64,000 nucleotides of DNA from Stenomitos rutilans HA7619-LM2 (GCA_019358945.1 JAHHIE010000011.1:60173-124172); one strand, 5' to 3'; shown: positions 1-10,470, numbered from the stretch's first letter. The notes: generated by a model from the letters alone, not told the origin. Numbers and translations are program-made.

Positions 1-768
1 ATAGATCGGGAAAGAGCCAAAACAAAAACGACACCTTCTCAGCTGGGAGCTGAAAACCAAAGAGAAGCCTTATTGGATGATGAATTGGCTACTAAAGCGC
101 TAGTCATTGCCGATCTTCAACGAAAGACTGATGAGGCACAGATGGTTAAGCAAAAGCTTGAAACTCAGCAAGAAAGAATTGCTCAGACTAAACGAAGCTC
201 ATTAATACAAAATATTTTATCTAGCGTTGACATTGGATTTTCAAAAATACTTAGTCAAATACTTTGGGTTGCAGCAGCAGGCACACTAGGCAGTATTGTC
301 AGCATTCTGACTCGTGTAATCGGTAAATCGTATGATCAGGAAGCATACTGCGATCGACTTACCCCCATCTTCATCGGCTTTTTCAAACCTGTAGTCGGTG
401 CATCTTTTGGTATTCTGTTTCTAGCATTCATTAATTCTGGCGTGGTCAGTACACCGCTCATACCTGCAACAACCAATGCTTCCAGTTCAGATGCAGCGAT
501 TAAAGCGGCTGATAATCCAGAGACCAAAGCTGCTTTTTTCCTTTTCTCCGTAGCTTTTGTCGTTGGTTTTAGCGAACGGTTAGCGAAAGACACTATTACT
601 AAGCTGGAGGGTGGTAGCCAGGAAGAGAAGGAAACCTCACAACAACCAGTCAATACTCGTGTTATAGTCATTCGCTCTAGTAAAGCTGCAAACCAGAGCA
701 GACGAAACCAAAACGCGATCGCATCAAATCAAACTGCCGACTCCAGTAACCAGGATGAAAGCGCCTAA
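1..768 (+). CDS. Membrane protein of unknown function, 5' end outside window
   Basis: The reading frame is open from base 1, so the TTG at 73 need not be the start and the gene probably begins upstream of the window. What is visible is a charged, Gln/Lys/Glu-rich stretch likely to form a coiled coil (ending near QQERIAQTKR), followed by two hydrophobic segments (around SQILWVAAAGTLGSIVSI and VVGASFGILFLAFI), a third near AAFFLFSVAFVVGF, and a polar Ser/Asn/Gln-rich tail. I do not recognise the family. An inner-membrane protein with a cytoplasmic coiled coil is the most that can be inferred. Confidence 0.7.
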   Translation: MDRERAKTKTTPSQLGAENQREALLDDELATKALVIADLQRKTDEAQMVKQKLETQQERIAQTKRSSLIQNILSSVDIGFSKILSQILWVAAAGTLGSIVSILTRVIGKSYDQEAYCDRLTPIFIGFFKPVVGASFGILFLAFINSGVVSTPLIPATTNASSSDAAIKAADNPETKAAFFLFSVAFVVGFSERLAKDTITKLEGGSQEEKETSQQPVNTRVIVIRSSKAANQSRRNQNAIASNQTADSSNQDESA

Positions 769-780
769 GTTTGAAAAGCA

Positions 781-1113
781 CTAATAGAGCGTCTTTTCTA
801 ATTTCCTGAAGTTGAAACTAGAAGTATTTGGGTTGGCTTTGCAGGTTTTAATAATATTATTTAAACTCGCTGGCACACTTCCAGTTTGGTTGATCTGGCT
901 ATTAAGAATTTGAAATTCCTCATAGGTATATTTTAACTGAATGCCCTTAATGATGCAGGCACAAACAGCACGAGCTTGAGCACCTCGTCCGGCAGTACAG
1001 TCTTTAATGTATTGAGCAACAACGTTTCTGGGATAGGATGCTTGTGCCTGAGTTACTAAAGTTGTAGCGGCTAGTAAGAGCAACGTCATAAAAGATATAG
1101 GAAATAAGCGCAT
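781..1113 (-). CDS. Small secreted protein of unknown function
   Basis: This 110-residue protein begins with a classical Sec signal peptide (MRLFPISFMTLLLLAATTLV, then TQAQA as probable cleavage region). The mature part is about 85 residues and carries paired cysteines (KDCTAG, CACIIKG, KTCKAN), suggesting disulphides in a compact periplasmic domain. The stop lies 12 bp from the convergent stop of the preceding membrane-protein gene. Similar small Cys-containing exported proteins occur in cyanobacteria, but no function is known to me. Confidence 0.7.
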   Translation of the reverse strand: MRLFPISFMTLLLLAATTLVTQAQASYPRNVVAQYIKDCTAGRGAQARAVCACIIKGIQLKYTYEEFQILNSQINQTGSVPASLNNIIKTCKANPNTSSFNFRKLEKTLY

Positions 1114-1699
1114 ATTTAGAATGACCTTATAAGGGAATCAACATCCTGTCAGGTACTCGACACCATATCAACTAAAAAAGTTCCGTCGGAGCAATTTTTA
1201 CGACTAAGTTTAGAAGCGCAGCTCCTTTTAAGTAACCAAACGTAATCAAACTGAGTATGCTCGATGGGCTGACCGCTGACTATGACAGCCCTTCATGAAA
1301 TGCTGGGTGGGTCGATCGCTTAATGGCTTCTATCATACTGCCCAAGTCGATATAAGCTTCTAAATTGCTCAGGATGACGTTAGACCACGTTTCCATACAT
1401 AACGTCATGATCCGATTGGAGATTTTTAAACTTGGGAACGTTTGCTTTTGCGATCGACATACCCAATGTTACTCATGCAGGGTTGCCGGGAATACTGAGA
1501 GCGAACTGACATTGGGCGACTTTCATCTCGATCGAATTCACGTTGGTTTTAAGCCGCAGCAATTCTACACAGCGGTTTCTTTGGAGGTGCTTTGATCGCC
1601 ATCTTTATTGAAAATATTGCTAAACGACCGCTGAATCCGGGCAGTTTAAGATCTGACCGTAAACGGCTTAACCCTTTCATACTTCAGATTTGACTCACT
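1114..1699. other. Intergenic region without a supported gene
   Basis: No convincing coding region. A 76-codon open frame at 1365-1595 has neither recognisable domains nor a ribosome-binding site. Around 1269-1290 there is a copy of the GCTGACCGCTGAC-type motif that recurs in other gaps of the window (about 5728, 11951, 23468, 25741). The downstream part must contain the promoter of the sensor-kinase gene, but no clear -35/-10 pair is visible. Confidence 0.5.
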
Positions 1700-1702
1700 G
1701 TG

Positions 1703-4210
1703 ATGGATTCGCTAGCCTTCCCCAATCGATCCAACAAAGTTCTGCTGATCTTTTCGATCGCGCTTGTCTACTATGTCACAGCAAAACTTGGGCAATATCT
1801 TGCCATTCCACCCGGATTTATTACCCCTGTCTACCCACCCTCCGGCATTGCACTTGCCGTCATTTTACTCGTAGGCTATCGCGCTTGGGTCGGCATTTGG
1901 TTAGGAGCTGTTGTTGCTGCAACGTGGCCTTTGTGGGCAAATACAGGCATTTTATCAATGTCGATCGCGTCGGGTTTGGGCATTGCTACAGGCTCAGTGC
2001 TACAGGCACTTGTGGGTGCGTTTCTCATCAAACGCTTCATTGGGTCTTACCAGGCATTTACCAATGCACCGAACGTGACTAAATTTACTGGTATTGAACT
2101 TTTAAGCTGCATGGTGAGTCCGACTTTTGGGGCGACTACCATGCACTTTTGTGGATTCATTGAGGGAAAAAACTACATCATTAGCTGGCTAACGTTCTGG
2201 TTGGGAGACACCATTGGCGTTCTGGTCATTGTTCCATTGTTGTTGTTTTGGATTGAGCATTGGTTGCGCAGGCGGAACCACACAGCCAATCAAGCAACTA
2301 CCCCAGAATTGCAATCCTCATCCCCCCGATCGCTTCAGTTCACTCTGGAAGTGGTGATCTGGGCTTGCTCACTGCTAGGCGTGGCAACCGTTGCTTTTGG
2401 CTTCGGCTACCCAGTTGAATACTTGCTGATCCCGTTGCTTGTATGGTCAGCCTTTCGGTCTGAGCAACGGTTCATTGCTATTGCGATCGTGCTAGTTTCG
2501 GCTCTGGCGATCGCGGGTGCTCTCCGAGGGACGAGTTCATTCAATCGCAGCACCCTGAATGAATCCCTGCTGCTATTGCAAGCCTTTATTGGCACGATCA
2601 CGGTTACAACACTGATTTTATCAGCCGTCATTATTGAGCGCGAACAGGTAAAAGCACGACTAGAGCGGGCCAACGAAGAGCTAGAGTTCAAAGTTGAGGA
2701 ACGTACAGCAGCCTTGAAACAATCTAAAGAAACGGCTGAGGTTGCTAGTCGTGCCAAGAGTGAATTTCTAGCAAACATGAGCCATGAACTTCGCACACCC
2801 CTTAATGGCATTCTGGGTTATGCCCAAATTCTTAGCCGCTCTCAAAGTTGGGGCGAAAAAGAACGCAAAGGCGTCAATATTGTTTATCAGTGCGGTTCTC
2901 ACTTACTAACCCTGATTAATGACATTCTGGATATTTCCAAAATTGAAGCCCGTAAGCTGGAATTAGCTCCTCACACGGCCTATCTACCTGCACTGTTACA
3001 GGGCATCGCCGAGATTGTGAGTATTCGCGCCGAGCAGAAAGGCATTGACTTTGTCTATCTGCCAGATACTAGCTTACCGGAGAGCATTGAAGTTGATGAA
3101 AAACGGCTACGGCAGGTATTGATTAATTTATTGGGCAATGCCGTCAAATTTACCGATCGGGGGAAGGTCACCTTTAGGGCCGAACGACTTGATCAACTTC
3201 CCCTAACTAGTCTGGAGTCTTCTACTGAGTTTTCATCAACCAAACTTCGGTTTCAGATCACCGATACCGGAATTGGTATGAGTCCAGAAGCATTAGAAAA
3301 GATCTTCCAGCCGTTTGAACAGGTCAGCGACCAAAAACGGAATGCTGAAGGCACCGGGTTAGGTCTAGCCATCAGTCAGACGATTGTTCAACTCATGAAC
3401 AGTCAGATTCAGGTGCAAAGTCAGCTTGGTGCAGGTAGCACCTTTTTCTTTGATGTGACACTGCCGATCGCCACAGAATGGCAACAGGCAACCAACACCA
3501 TAGGAGAGCAACTGATGGGCTATCAAGAGGAACGGCAAACCCTTCTGATTGTTGATGACAAATGGGAAAATCGCTCTGTAATTGTCAACATGCTACAACC
3601 GTTGGGCTTCACGGTCATTGAAGCAGAAGACGGCCAGGATGGACTGACGAAAGCGATTCAAAACAAGCCGAATCTTATCATCACCGATATTCTGATGCCT
3701 GTGATGGATGGCTATCAATTACTCCAACAGATTCGGCAGTCTAATCTACTCAAAACGTTGCCAGTGATTGTTTCCTCGGCCTCCGTCTCCAGCATGGACC
3801 AAAAACAGAGCTTAGATGCTGGCGGCGATGATTTTCTGACCAAACCTGTGCAGGCAGACGACTTGTTTCAAATGCTCCGCAAACACCTGCAACTGACCTG
3901 GATTTATCAATCTACGGCTTCAGCGCATGAACAGGTGCAAGCGTCAATCTCTGCACCACAGAGCAGTCTTAACCCATCCATACCTTTAGCCGTGCCACCG
4001 TCAGCAGATCTGGAGCAGTTGCTTCAGTTAGCCCAACAGGGGCGATTGAAAAAACTGACCGAAGTTGCACTTGGTTTAGCCCACCAAAATCCTCAATACG
4101 CGCCCCTGGCAAAGCAACTGCTTGAACTGAGTAAGGGCTTTCAGGTTGCCAAATTGGAAGCGTTGATGCAGCAATTACTCGATGAAAGTATCCGCGCTGG
4201 AAGAGGTTAA
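1703..4210 (+). CDS. MASE1-domain hybrid sensor histidine kinase with C-terminal receiver
   Basis: Membrane sensor kinase of about 835 residues. The N-terminal ~310 residues form a multi-pass MASE1-type sensor (motif [13 protein letters not shown]). A coiled-coil linker ([20 protein letters not shown]) leads to HisKA with the phospho-acceptor His near residue 361 ([11 protein letters not shown]), then HATPase_c with the N box near 479 ([10 protein letters not shown]), DTGIGM and [10 protein letters not shown] receiver follows with an intact acidic pair, phospho-acceptor Asp near 662 (TDILMP) and TKP lysine. The tail of about 100 residues resembles those of other cyanobacterial hybrid kinases. 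A GTG at 1700 directly precedes the ATG chosen here. The next gene starts 2 bp after the stop, so the pair is almost certainly one operon. The ligand is unknown. Confidence 0.93.
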   Translation: MDSLAFPNRSNKVLLIFSIALVYYVTAKLGQYLAIPPGFITPVYPPSGIALAVILLVGYRAWVGIWLGAVVAATWPLWANTGILSMSIASGLGIATGSVLQALVGAFLIKRFIGSYQAFTNAPNVTKFTGIELLSCMVSPTFGATTMHFCGFIEGKNYIISWLTFWLGDTIGVLVIVPLLLFWIEHWLRRRNHTANQATTPELQSSSPRSLQFTLEVVIWACSLLGVATVAFGFGYPVEYLLIPLLVWSAFRSEQRFIAIAIVLVSALAIAGALRGTSSFNRSTLNESLLLLQAFIGTITVTTLILSAVIIEREQVKARLERANEELEFKVEERTAALKQSKETAEVASRAKSEFLANMSHELRTPLNGILGYAQILSRSQSWGEKERKGVNIVYQCGSHLLTLINDILDISKIEARKLELAPHTAYLPALLQGIAEIVSIRAEQKGIDFVYLPDTSLPESIEVDEKRLRQVLINLLGNAVKFTDRGKVTFRAERLDQLPLTSLESSTEFSSTKLRFQITDTGIGMSPEALEKIFQPFEQVSDQKRNAEGTGLGLAISQTIVQLMNSQIQVQSQLGAGSTFFFDVTLPIATEWQQATNTIGEQLMGYQEERQTLLIVDDKWENRSVIVNMLQPLGFTVIEAEDGQDGLTKAIQNKPNLIITDILMPVMDGYQLLQQIRQSNLLKTLPVIVSSASVSSMDQKQSLDAGGDDFLTKPVQADDLFQMLRKHLQLTWIYQSTASAHEQVQASISAPQSSLNPSIPLAVPPSADLEQLLQLAQQGRLKKLTEVALGLAHQNPQYAPLAKQLLELSKGFQVAKLEALMQQLLDESIRAGRG

Positions 4211-4212
4211 TC

Positions 4213-5532
4213 ATGAAAGATACTCCGTTAATTTTAGTGGTCGATGATACTCCAGCCAATTTGTCGGTGCTGGCAGAAGCATTGGGTGACGCTGGGTTTG
4301 AGGTGGCGATCGCCACGGATGGAGAACGCGCCATTAAACAAGCAACGATTAGCCAGCCGGATTTAATTTTGCTGGATGTAATGATGCCGGGCATTGATGG
4401 CTTTGAAACCTGTCGCTACCTCAAGGACTCTTCGCTGACCGACGACATTCCAGTAATTTTTATGACGGCACTCTCTGACACAACTGATAAGGTGAGAGGC
4501 TTTAACCTGGGTGCAGTGGATTACGTCACCAAACCCTTTCAAGAAGCAGAGTTGCTTGCTCGTGTGACCACTCAATTGAAATTGCGCCACTTGCATCAAA
4601 CCTTAGAGCAACAAGTTGAACAACGCACTGCCGAACTCCAAAAAGCTTTGCAACAAGTGCAGCAGTCGCAGGTGCAATTAGTGCAATCAGAGAAGATGGC
4701 AGTATTGGGGCAATTGGTGGCTGGTGTTGCCCATGAAATTAACAATCCCGTTAATTTTATTCATGGCAATCTCGCTCATGTACAAGGGTATGCCGACGAC
4801 ATCTTATCCTTTGTCCAGTTGTATCAACAGCACAGCGCTACAGCGGCTCCCGAACTTCAAAAGGCTGCCGCTCATCTCGATTTAGAGTTTATTCAAGAAG
4901 ATCTGCCCAAAACGCTCACGTCGATGAAGATGGGCACCCAGCGTATCTGCGAAATTGTGCGATCGCTCCGCAACTTTTCTCGCCTGGATGAAGCCGAATG
5001 CAAGGCGGTGGATCTCCACGAAGGCATCAACAGCACGCTTTTGATTCTGCAACATCGCCTCAAAAGCACATCTGACCATCCAGAAATTCACGTCAGGCGA
5101 GAGTATGGTCAGTTGCCACCTGTAGAATGCTATGCCGGATCGCTGAACCAGGTATTTATGAATATTCTGGCAAATGCCATTGATGCCCTGGAAGAACTGA
5201 GCGCTAAACGCACGTATCCAGAAGACCAACATCATCCAAGCCAAATTACGATTCGGACGACAGCAATTGATGCTCAATGGGTACAAATTGCGATCGCCGA
5301 TAACGGCACTGGCATTCCCAAAGCACTGCAAGCGCGAATCTTTGAGCCGTTCTTTACAACAAAAGCCATTGGTAAGGGCACTGGCATGGGCATGTCTATC
5401 AGCCATCAGATTATTGCTGAAAAGCATCAAGGTAAACTCATCTGTCTTTCAACACCGGAACAAGGCACAGAGTTCATCATTCAAATTCCCATACGACAAC
5501 CACTTCAGGCTGCACCTGATCGATCGATTTAG
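4213..5532 (+). CDS. Response regulator-histidine kinase fusion (REC-HisKA-HATPase)
   Basis: Soluble 439-residue protein with an N-terminal receiver domain (DD pair in VVDDTPAN, phospho-acceptor Asp55 in [12 protein letters not shown] lysine). A long coiled coil with [12 protein letters not shown] follows, then a kinase core with His174 ([12 protein letters not shown]), N box [12 protein letters not shown]1 ADNGTGIP and G2 [12 protein letters not shown]. Starting 2 bp after the MASE1 hybrid kinase, it is the probable next step in the same phosphorelay: the receiver would accept phosphate or gate its own kinase. The transmitter half is closely similar to that of the ethylene-receptor-like kinase at 34 kb. 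No DNA-binding output domain is present. Confidence 0.92.
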   Translation: MKDTPLILVVDDTPANLSVLAEALGDAGFEVAIATDGERAIKQATISQPDLILLDVMMPGIDGFETCRYLKDSSLTDDIPVIFMTALSDTTDKVRGFNLGAVDYVTKPFQEAELLARVTTQLKLRHLHQTLEQQVEQRTAELQKALQQVQQSQVQLVQSEKMAVLGQLVAGVAHEINNPVNFIHGNLAHVQGYADDILSFVQLYQQHSATAAPELQKAAAHLDLEFIQEDLPKTLTSMKMGTQRICEIVRSLRNFSRLDEAECKAVDLHEGINSTLLILQHRLKSTSDHPEIHVRREYGQLPPVECYAGSLNQVFMNILANAIDALEELSAKRTYPEDQHHPSQITIRTTAIDAQWVQIAIADNGTGIPKALQARIFEPFFTTKAIGKGTGMGMSISHQIIAEKHQGKLICLSTPEQGTEFIIQIPIRQPLQAAPDRSI

Positions 5533-6060
5533 CCGTATGCAGAACGTTCTTGTAGCTGCATCCAAAATGGTTGTAGTCGCTGAACGTTCGTCGGGAAGTG
5601 GAGTTGGGCGTTAGTAAGCACTAGTGCATCCTGTCTATCGCCAGCCTATGATTCCATTGCAAGAGACTTCGCCTATAATCCCACTGTTGAGCAGTAGCAG
5701 TTCTCAATGAAACGGACGCGCTTTCAAAGCGGTCAGCGGTCAGCCATGTTCAGCTTCATTGCGTCCAGTTGCTTAAGACGAGTCAGAGCGCTAGGCTGTG
5801 TTTTAAAACTCCTAATCGCTTCGTTGCTGAAGCTTCTGCCCCCTTTTCTTGTATGCCCAAAGGGCTTTAAGCCCCCAAGATTGGGGGACTTTGAAGCCTG
5901 TTTGGAAGCCCCCAGAATTGGGGGTGGGGGGGCTTTCGAGGGTTTTAAAGCACGCCCTAGCAAAAAAACTGTCGATCGGAGGTTCCTCCGCAAGCCTCTG
6001 GTGAAGAAAACAATCCTCGGTTAAGATGGAACGCATGAACTAATCTAAAGGTTGGTCGTT
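5533..6060. other. Intergenic region between kinase operon and sepF
   Basis: No supported gene. Open frames on both strands (about 5707-6036) run through G/C tracts and their translations are low-complexity. The main content is the C5/G5 palindrome cluster annotated separately, plus a GCGGTCAGCGGTCAGCC motif at about 5729 that belongs to a family recurring in other gaps. AAAGG at about 6046 lies upstream of the sepF ATG and is a plausible weak ribosome-binding site. Confidence 0.5.
5855..5958. repeat. Palindromic C5/G5 intergenic repeat
   Basis: Two short palindromes occur in tandem, CCCCCAAGATTGGGGG and CCCCCAGAATTGGGGG, embedded between GGGCTTTAAG and CTTTCGAGGGTTTTAAAGC. Similar C5-AATT/CAGCATT-G5 blocks form the core of the MITE at 8715-8826, so both belong to one dispersed family. 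It lies between the kinase operon and sepF and could form strong hairpins in RNA. No terminal inverted repeat of the 8.7-kb type is present here. Confidence 0.65.
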
Positions 6061-6603
6061 ATGAATATTTTTCGGCGAGTATGGGACTCATTTGGGTTTG
6101 AAGACCGCTACGACGAAAACGAATATGAGTACGAGTATGAGGAAGAGGGCACACCGTCTTATTATTCTTCAGACGAGTATAATGCGGCGCAGCAGCCCAT
6201 TGCTCCTGCTAGCAACGTCGTTGGTATGCCTAATCGAAAGATGGCGCATACCGAAATGTTTCTGATGGAGCCACGATCGTTTGAGGAAATGCCCCAAGCT
6301 GTTACGGCTTTGCGTGAGCGGCGATCGATCATCCTCAACTTGAGCCTCATGGATGCTGATGCCGCGCAACGCTGCGTTGATTTTGTGGCCGGGGCGGCGT
6401 TTGCGATCGATGGACATCAAGAGCGCATTGGTGAACATATCTTCCTCTTTACGCCCAGCTTCGTGCACATTAGCAGCTACCCCACGGGTGTGCCATCAAT
6501 GCCGCAGCCAATGCCGCAACCAATGCCGCAGCGAGTGCCTATGGCGACCACTCAAACCACTCCACCTGCTCCTGCATGGGGCAACATGACTCAGATGAGC
6601 TAA
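6061..6603 (+). CDS. sepF: Cell division protein SepF
   Basis: SepF (also called Cdv2 in cyanobacteria) tethers and bundles FtsZ at the septum. The protein starts with the short amphipathic helix expected for membrane attachment ([13 protein letters not shown]), continues with an acidic Tyr/Glu-rich linker (EYEYEYEEE), and has the conserved SepF core ([54 protein letters not shown]). The tail carries PQPM repeats from a 12-bp tandem duplication. I take the ATG at 6061 rather than the in-frame TTG at 6052 because MNIF matches the family start. proC, a common cyanobacterial neighbour, is absent here. Confidence 0.93.
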   Translation: MNIFRRVWDSFGFEDRYDENEYEYEYEEEGTPSYYSSDEYNAAQQPIAPASNVVGMPNRKMAHTEMFLMEPRSFEEMPQAVTALRERRSIILNLSLMDADAAQRCVDFVAGAAFAIDGHQERIGEHIFLFTPSFVHISSYPTGVPSMPQPMPQPMPQRVPMATTQTTPPAPAWGNMTQMS

Positions 6604-6666
6604 AGGTCGCTCTCAAGCAGCCGTTTCTCATCTACTGGCTCAAACAGTACAAAGTAGCTGAACAAC

Positions 6667-7116
6667 TCACTGGCTCGCTTTTGCACTCAATGCATATTGC
6701 CGAAAGCGCTCTAAATCCGCGTGCAGCGTTGACTCTACGACGCGCCCAATAAAAAGATTATCGAGTAGTTGACCAAGGAAGCCAGGAATAGCGTAGCCAA
6801 CAGACATTTTGACGATGCTGCCTTTGTCGCCACGGTCGTAAAAGCGAATGGCACCCCGGTTGGGCAACCCATCCACCGATTCCCACTGAATAATTTGATG
6901 CTGCACCACTTTGAGAATCCGCGATAGCCAGGTAAACTCAAAGCCTCCTGTTGCGAGTTTCCAGCGTGACAGCTCAGGCTTGTCTTCCAGCACGGTGACA
7001 GAATCAATCCATTTCATCCAGCGAGGCATTTGCTCCAGATCAGACCAGAGACTCCAGACCAGATCGATCGGGGCATCAACTTCTACTTGGACACTATGTT
7101 CGAGCCAGTTTGACAT
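6667..7116 (-). CDS. SRPBCC (START-like) family protein next to crtQ
   Basis: A 149-residue protein with the SRPBCC/polyketide-cyclase fold pattern: VEVDAPIDLVWSLWSDLEQMP at the start, a central beta-rich region (GGFEFTWLSRI, IIQWESVDGLPNRG) and a C-terminal helix (VESTLHADLERFRQYA). The family binds hydrophobic ligands in a deep pocket. It lies downstream of crtQ on the same strand with a gap of about 90 bp, an arrangement seen in other cyanobacteria. A role in handling carotenoid intermediates is an inference from position only. Confidence 0.85.
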   Translation of the reverse strand: MSNWLEHSVQVEVDAPIDLVWSLWSDLEQMPRWMKWIDSVTVLEDKPELSRWKLATGGFEFTWLSRILKVVQHQIIQWESVDGLPNRGAIRFYDRGDKGSIVKMSVGYAIPGFLGQLLDNLFIGRVVESTLHADLERFRQYALSAKASQ

Positions 7117-7204
7117 AAGGGAGAGTTTTGAGTTTTAAGTTTTGAGTTAATTTGACCACTAGCAACATTTTTAGCCTTTAGCTTTTAGCCTTTCTGCCGA
7201 CTCC
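7117..7204. repeat. TTTTGAGTT-type low-complexity spacer
   Basis: The gap between the SRPBCC gene and crtQ contains runs of TTTTGAGTTTTAAGTTTTGAG followed by TTTTAGCCTTTAGCTTTTAGCC. The same words recur at about 11965-12085 and, in reverse complement, at about 25765-25820 and 58595-58625. It is a dispersed intergenic repeat rather than coding sequence. Confidence 0.6.
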
Positions 7205-8674
7205 CTAATAGTTAAACAACCCCACACCCTGAACCTTATACCCTGTCGGTTCCAGAATGGCTTGGGCAGCTTGCCGACCGGAAATGGTGGCTCCTTCCAT
7301 ACTATCGATGTAGTCTTGCTGCGTGTAACTGCCCGCAAGGAAGAAGTTGGCGATCGGGGTCTTCTGGGCAGGACGATACAGATCCATGCCGGGGGCTTCG
7401 CGGTAGAGCGACTGGGCGAGTTTGACGACACTGTACCATGTCATCTTGAGGTCGCGAGAGGAGGGGAAAAGATCATGAACTTGCTTGAGAACGTGCTGCG
7501 CGATTGCCTCATTGCTCTGCTTGATGAATGGATCGCCCGGAGTTAGAACCACCTGGAGGAGAGAGCCTTCGCCTTCGCGGTAATAGTTGCTGGGGCTGGT
7601 GAGCGCCATATCGGCAAAGCACGAAAAGTCCGCGTCGGGCGTATAGAGCAAATTATCAATACCAGCGGCATGATCCAATTGTTTGCGTTGCGCTGGGTCT
7701 TGTAATTCCGTCACCCAACCGTCAAAGCGAAGTTGTACAGTGGCAACAGGCACCGCGTCCAGCTTGTAAATATTGTCAAACTCTTTCCAAGTGCGCCATG
7801 CGGCAGGCAGTAGACGTTGTATACCAGGCACATCACAGGCTGCAAGATAGGCATCTGCCACGATCGTTTCTTCAGTCTCTTCTTTCGCAACGACTAAGCC
7901 TGTGACACGCGTCTGATCGCCGTTACCATCAAAGAGAACCTGGCGAATGCGACGACGGGTGTGAATTTTCACCCCACGGGCCTCCAGGTAGGTCACGATC
8001 GGCTTGTGCAGATACTCATGCGGTGAGCCTTCCAACATCCGCAGCACCGAGGCTTCCGTTCTAGCCGCGAAGAACTGGAAGATGGTAAGCATACAGCGAG
8101 CAGAGATGTTTTCGGTGTCGATGAACCCCAGTGCATAGGCGATCGGGTTCCACATGCGCTTCAGGCTACCGTTCGAGCCACCATGCTTACGAAACCAATC
8201 AGCAAAGCTAATACCGTCCAGATTGCGAATAGTTTTCATGGCACCGTCGAAATCCACCAAGCCGCGCACCAAGGGACTGATGCCAAGGGCGATCGCATTC
8301 TGCGCTTTGTCCTGAAGAGAGAGCTGAGACGTAGTGAAAAATGCCTTCAGTCCATTAAACGGCGCACCTGTGATGAAGCGGAAGTCCAGCATTCCCTTTT
8401 GCCCACCACGATTGATGAAGGTGTGGGTGTGTTCCTTCAGTAGCAGGCTCTCGAAGGCTCCGACCTTTTTCATCAGGTCAAACAGGTTGTAGTAGCAGCC
8501 AAAAAAGACGTGCAGACCCATTTCCAAATGGTTGCAGTCTGCATCAACCCAACTGCCCACTTTGCCACCCACAAACGGGCGGGACTCGAAGATTTCCACC
8601 TCATGTCCGGCATCGGCTAACTCTACCGCTGCTGCCAAACCCGCCAGCCCCGCGCCCACGATCGCAACTCGCAT
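7205..8674 (-). CDS. crtQ: Zeta-carotene desaturase (9,9'-di-cis-zeta-carotene desaturase)
   Basis: Plant-type zeta-carotene desaturase converting zeta-carotene via neurosporene to lycopene at the membrane, using FAD. The N-terminal dinucleotide-binding motif is [23 protein letters not shown], followed by family signatures [36 protein letters not shown] and [19 protein letters not shown]. The C terminus has the second FAD motif ([19 protein letters not shown]). These are ZDS rather than phytoene-desaturase signatures. The frame is open a further 36 codons upstream, but those codons are in the leader and a MITE (8715-8826). MRVAIVGAG at 8674 matches the family start and gives 489 residues, the usual length. 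Confidence 0.95.
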   Translation of the reverse strand: MRVAIVGAGLAGLAAAVELADAGHEVEIFESRPFVGGKVGSWVDADCNHLEMGLHVFFGCYYNLFDLMKKVGAFESLLLKEHTHTFINRGGQKGMLDFRFITGAPFNGLKAFFTTSQLSLQDKAQNAIALGISPLVRGLVDFDGAMKTIRNLDGISFADWFRKHGGSNGSLKRMWNPIAYALGFIDTENISARCMLTIFQFFAARTEASVLRMLEGSPHEYLHKPIVTYLEARGVKIHTRRRIRQVLFDGNGDQTRVTGLVVAKEETEETIVADAYLAACDVPGIQRLLPAAWRTWKEFDNIYKLDAVPVATVQLRFDGWVTELQDPAQRKQLDHAAGIDNLLYTPDADFSCFADMALTSPSNYYREGEGSLLQVVLTPGDPFIKQSNEAIAQHVLKQVHDLFPSSRDLKMTWYSVVKLAQSLYREAPGMDLYRPAQKTPIANFFLAGSYTQQDYIDSMEGATISGRQAAQAILEPTGYKVQGVGLFNY

Positions 8675-8714
8675 TCTGTCCTTCTCGCTTAGACTTCCTT
8701 TGCGTATTGTAAAG

Positions 8715-8826
8715 TAGGACTTACGCATTTGCCCCCAAACCCCCAATTCTGGGTGCTTTAATCGGCTTGGTTCCCCCAGCATTGGGGGCTAGGGGGCGAG
8801 ATATACCCGCTTTTGCGTAAGTCCTA
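8715..8826. mobile_element. MITE in the crtQ leader
   Basis: A 112-bp element bounded by perfect 13-bp terminal inverted repeats, TAGGACTTACGCA at 8715-8727 and TGCGTAAGTCCTA at 8814-8826. The core contains C5/G5 palindromes similar to those at 5.86-5.96 kb. It encodes no protein, as expected for a non-autonomous miniature transposon. The near end is only 40 bp from the crtQ start codon, so it occupies the crtQ leader or promoter. No clear target-site duplication can be assigned. Confidence 0.85.
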
Positions 8827-9003
8827 TAAAGGAACAAATGGATAGGTACGCGATCGCCCTGAGAACAGGTAAATTCTCTTGAAGCTAAAATAGTTGGCCT
8901 GCAACGATTAGTTGGTGAGGTAAAACAGCTTACAATTCTGAGTTCTGTCTCAATCAGCACTCTAAAGCTGGGCATTCTAAAGCAATGACTATAGAAGCGT
9001 GCC
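8827..9003. other. Divergent crtQ/recQ intergenic region beyond the MITE
   Basis: This stretch, together with the MITE, separates the divergent crtQ and recQ-like genes. I see no gene in it. It should hold the recQ promoter and whatever remains of the original crtQ promoter, now pushed at least 112 bp away from the crtQ start. No confident -10/-35 pair or riboswitch is visible. Confidence 0.4.
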
Positions 9004-10470
9004 ATGAGGGAACGATCGCCCATGAAACAGCCAGCGATGTCTGTACGTGAGAGCATTCGCGCGAAGCTGAAACAGATTTGGGGCTATGACGACTTTCGAT
9101 CGCCGCAGGGAGAAATCGTCCAATGCTTGCTAGAGCAACGAGATGCGCTGATCATCATGCCGACGGGTGGGGGAAAATCCATTTGCTTTCAGTTGCCAGC
9201 GTTTATGCAGAGAGGGTTGACGATCGTCGTTTCGCCGTTAGTCGCGCTGATGGAAAATCAGGTGCAGGAGCTTCGTCAGCGTCGTTTGCCAGCCGCGTTG
9301 TTGCATAGTGAATTGCCAAAACAGCAGCGCAAACAAACATTGTGGGCCTTAGAAAACCAGCATCTAAGGTTGCTTTATCTGTCACCGGAAACGCTGCTGA
9401 GTGAGCCTGTATGGGAGCGGTTGTGCCAGCCAGAGCTGCAAATCGATACGATCGTGCTGGATGAAGCGCATTGCTTAGTGCAGTGGGGCGATACGTTTCG
9501 TCCAGCGTACTATCGGTTGGGCATGGTGCGATCGGCTCTGCTGACGTGTAGGCCAAAGGGGACGAAAATGGCGATCGCGGCCTTCACTGCAACGGCGAAC
9601 CCTGACGCGCAGCAGACCATTCATCGGGTATTGCAACTCCAGCAGCCAGAGGTGTTTCGGCTCAATCCTTACCGCGCGAATTTGCACCTCAACGTGCGGG
9701 TAGTTTGGACACCTAGACAGCGACGACAACAACTGCTGAAGTTCATTCAGGCGCAGACAGGGCAAGCAGGTTTGGTGTATGTCCGCACTCGCCGCGATAG
9801 TGAAGCGTTAGCAGAATGGCTCTCGCAACAGGGCTTTCAAACAGCGGCGTATCATGCAGGGTTAAGCCCCGATGAGCGGCGGCAAATTGAAAAAGCCTGG
9901 TTGGACGGCTCAATGCAGTTTGTGGTTTGTACGTGCGCCTTTGGCATGGGCATCGACAAAAGTAATGTCCGATGGGTCGTGCATTTTCACTCACCGTTGT
10001 TGCTTTCTGAGTACGTGCAAGAGGTTGGGCGAGCCGGACGCGATGGCAAGCTTGCGACGGCTCTGACGCTGATTAGCGAAACAACGGGCTTGCTTGACCC
10101 AGAGGACAAACAGCGGCGACAGTTTTTTGTGGAGCAGGCAGAAAAGCAGCAGCGATCGGCGCAGGCACTTAGCCCCAAATTGCCACTACAAGGAAATGTT
10201 ACGAATGTCAGCAGGGAGTTTAGAGATGGCGCGATCGCCCTTTCTCTGCTCAACAGCAACGGACAGTTGGAATGGTCTGATCCGTTCCATTACGTCATGA
10301 AGCCTGGAAGCCCTCATCACACTGGGCAAACCAATACCTGTGCTGCAAAGCAAATGACTGACTATCTCAAAACAAAGGACTGTCGGTGGCGCTTTTTGCT
10401 GAAAGCTTTTGGTTTTGGCTCTGAGGCAGCGAGTTTACAGTGTGGACATTGCGATCGGTGCTGTCGCTAA
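9004..10470 (+). CDS. RecQ-family ATP-dependent DNA helicase, short form
   Basis: A 488-residue 3'-5' DNA helicase. It has the RecQ motif 0 region (GYDDFRSPQGEIVQCLL), Walker A MPTGGGKS, DEAH box (VLDEAHCLVQWG), motif III FTATANP and motif VI QEVGRAGRDG. At the C terminus a Cys-rich segment (KDCRWRFLLKAFG, CGHCDRCC) matches the RecQ zinc-binding subdomain. The winged-helix and HRDC domains of full-length RecQ (about 600 residues or more) are missing. ATG at 9004 is used; ATG at 9022 is an alternative. Role: repair or replication-fork processing, inferred from the family. Confidence 0.9.
   Translation: MRERSPMKQPAMSVRESIRAKLKQIWGYDDFRSPQGEIVQCLLEQRDALIIMPTGGGKSICFQLPAFMQRGLTIVVSPLVALMENQVQELRQRRLPAALLHSELPKQQRKQTLWALENQHLRLLYLSPETLLSEPVWERLCQPELQIDTIVLDEAHCLVQWGDTFRPAYYRLGMVRSALLTCRPKGTKMAIAAFTATANPDAQQTIHRVLQLQQPEVFRLNPYRANLHLNVRVVWTPRQRRQQLLKFIQAQTGQAGLVYVRTRRDSEALAEWLSQQGFQTAAYHAGLSPDERRQIEKAWLDGSMQFVVCTCAFGMGIDKSNVRWVVHFHSPLLLSEYVQEVGRAGRDGKLATALTLISETTGLLDPEDKQRRQFFVEQAEKQQRSAQALSPKLPLQGNVTNVSREFRDGAIALSLLNSNGQLEWSDPFHYVMKPGSPHHTGQTNTCAAKQMTDYLKTKDCRWRFLLKAFGFGSEAASLQCGHCDRCCR

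Noticed and set aside
1365..1595. 76-codon plus-strand ORF in the gap before the MASE1 kinase
   Set aside because: No ribosome-binding site, no domain, Cys/His-rich random-looking composition; length is within chance for this gap.
5707..6036. Overlapping ORFs on both strands upstream of sepF
   Set aside because: They run through C5/G5 palindromes and give Pro/Gly/Ser-rich low-complexity products.
8675..8782. 36-codon N-terminal extension of crtQ
   Set aside because: The extension is encoded by the leader and the MITE; the family starts at MRVAIVGAG.
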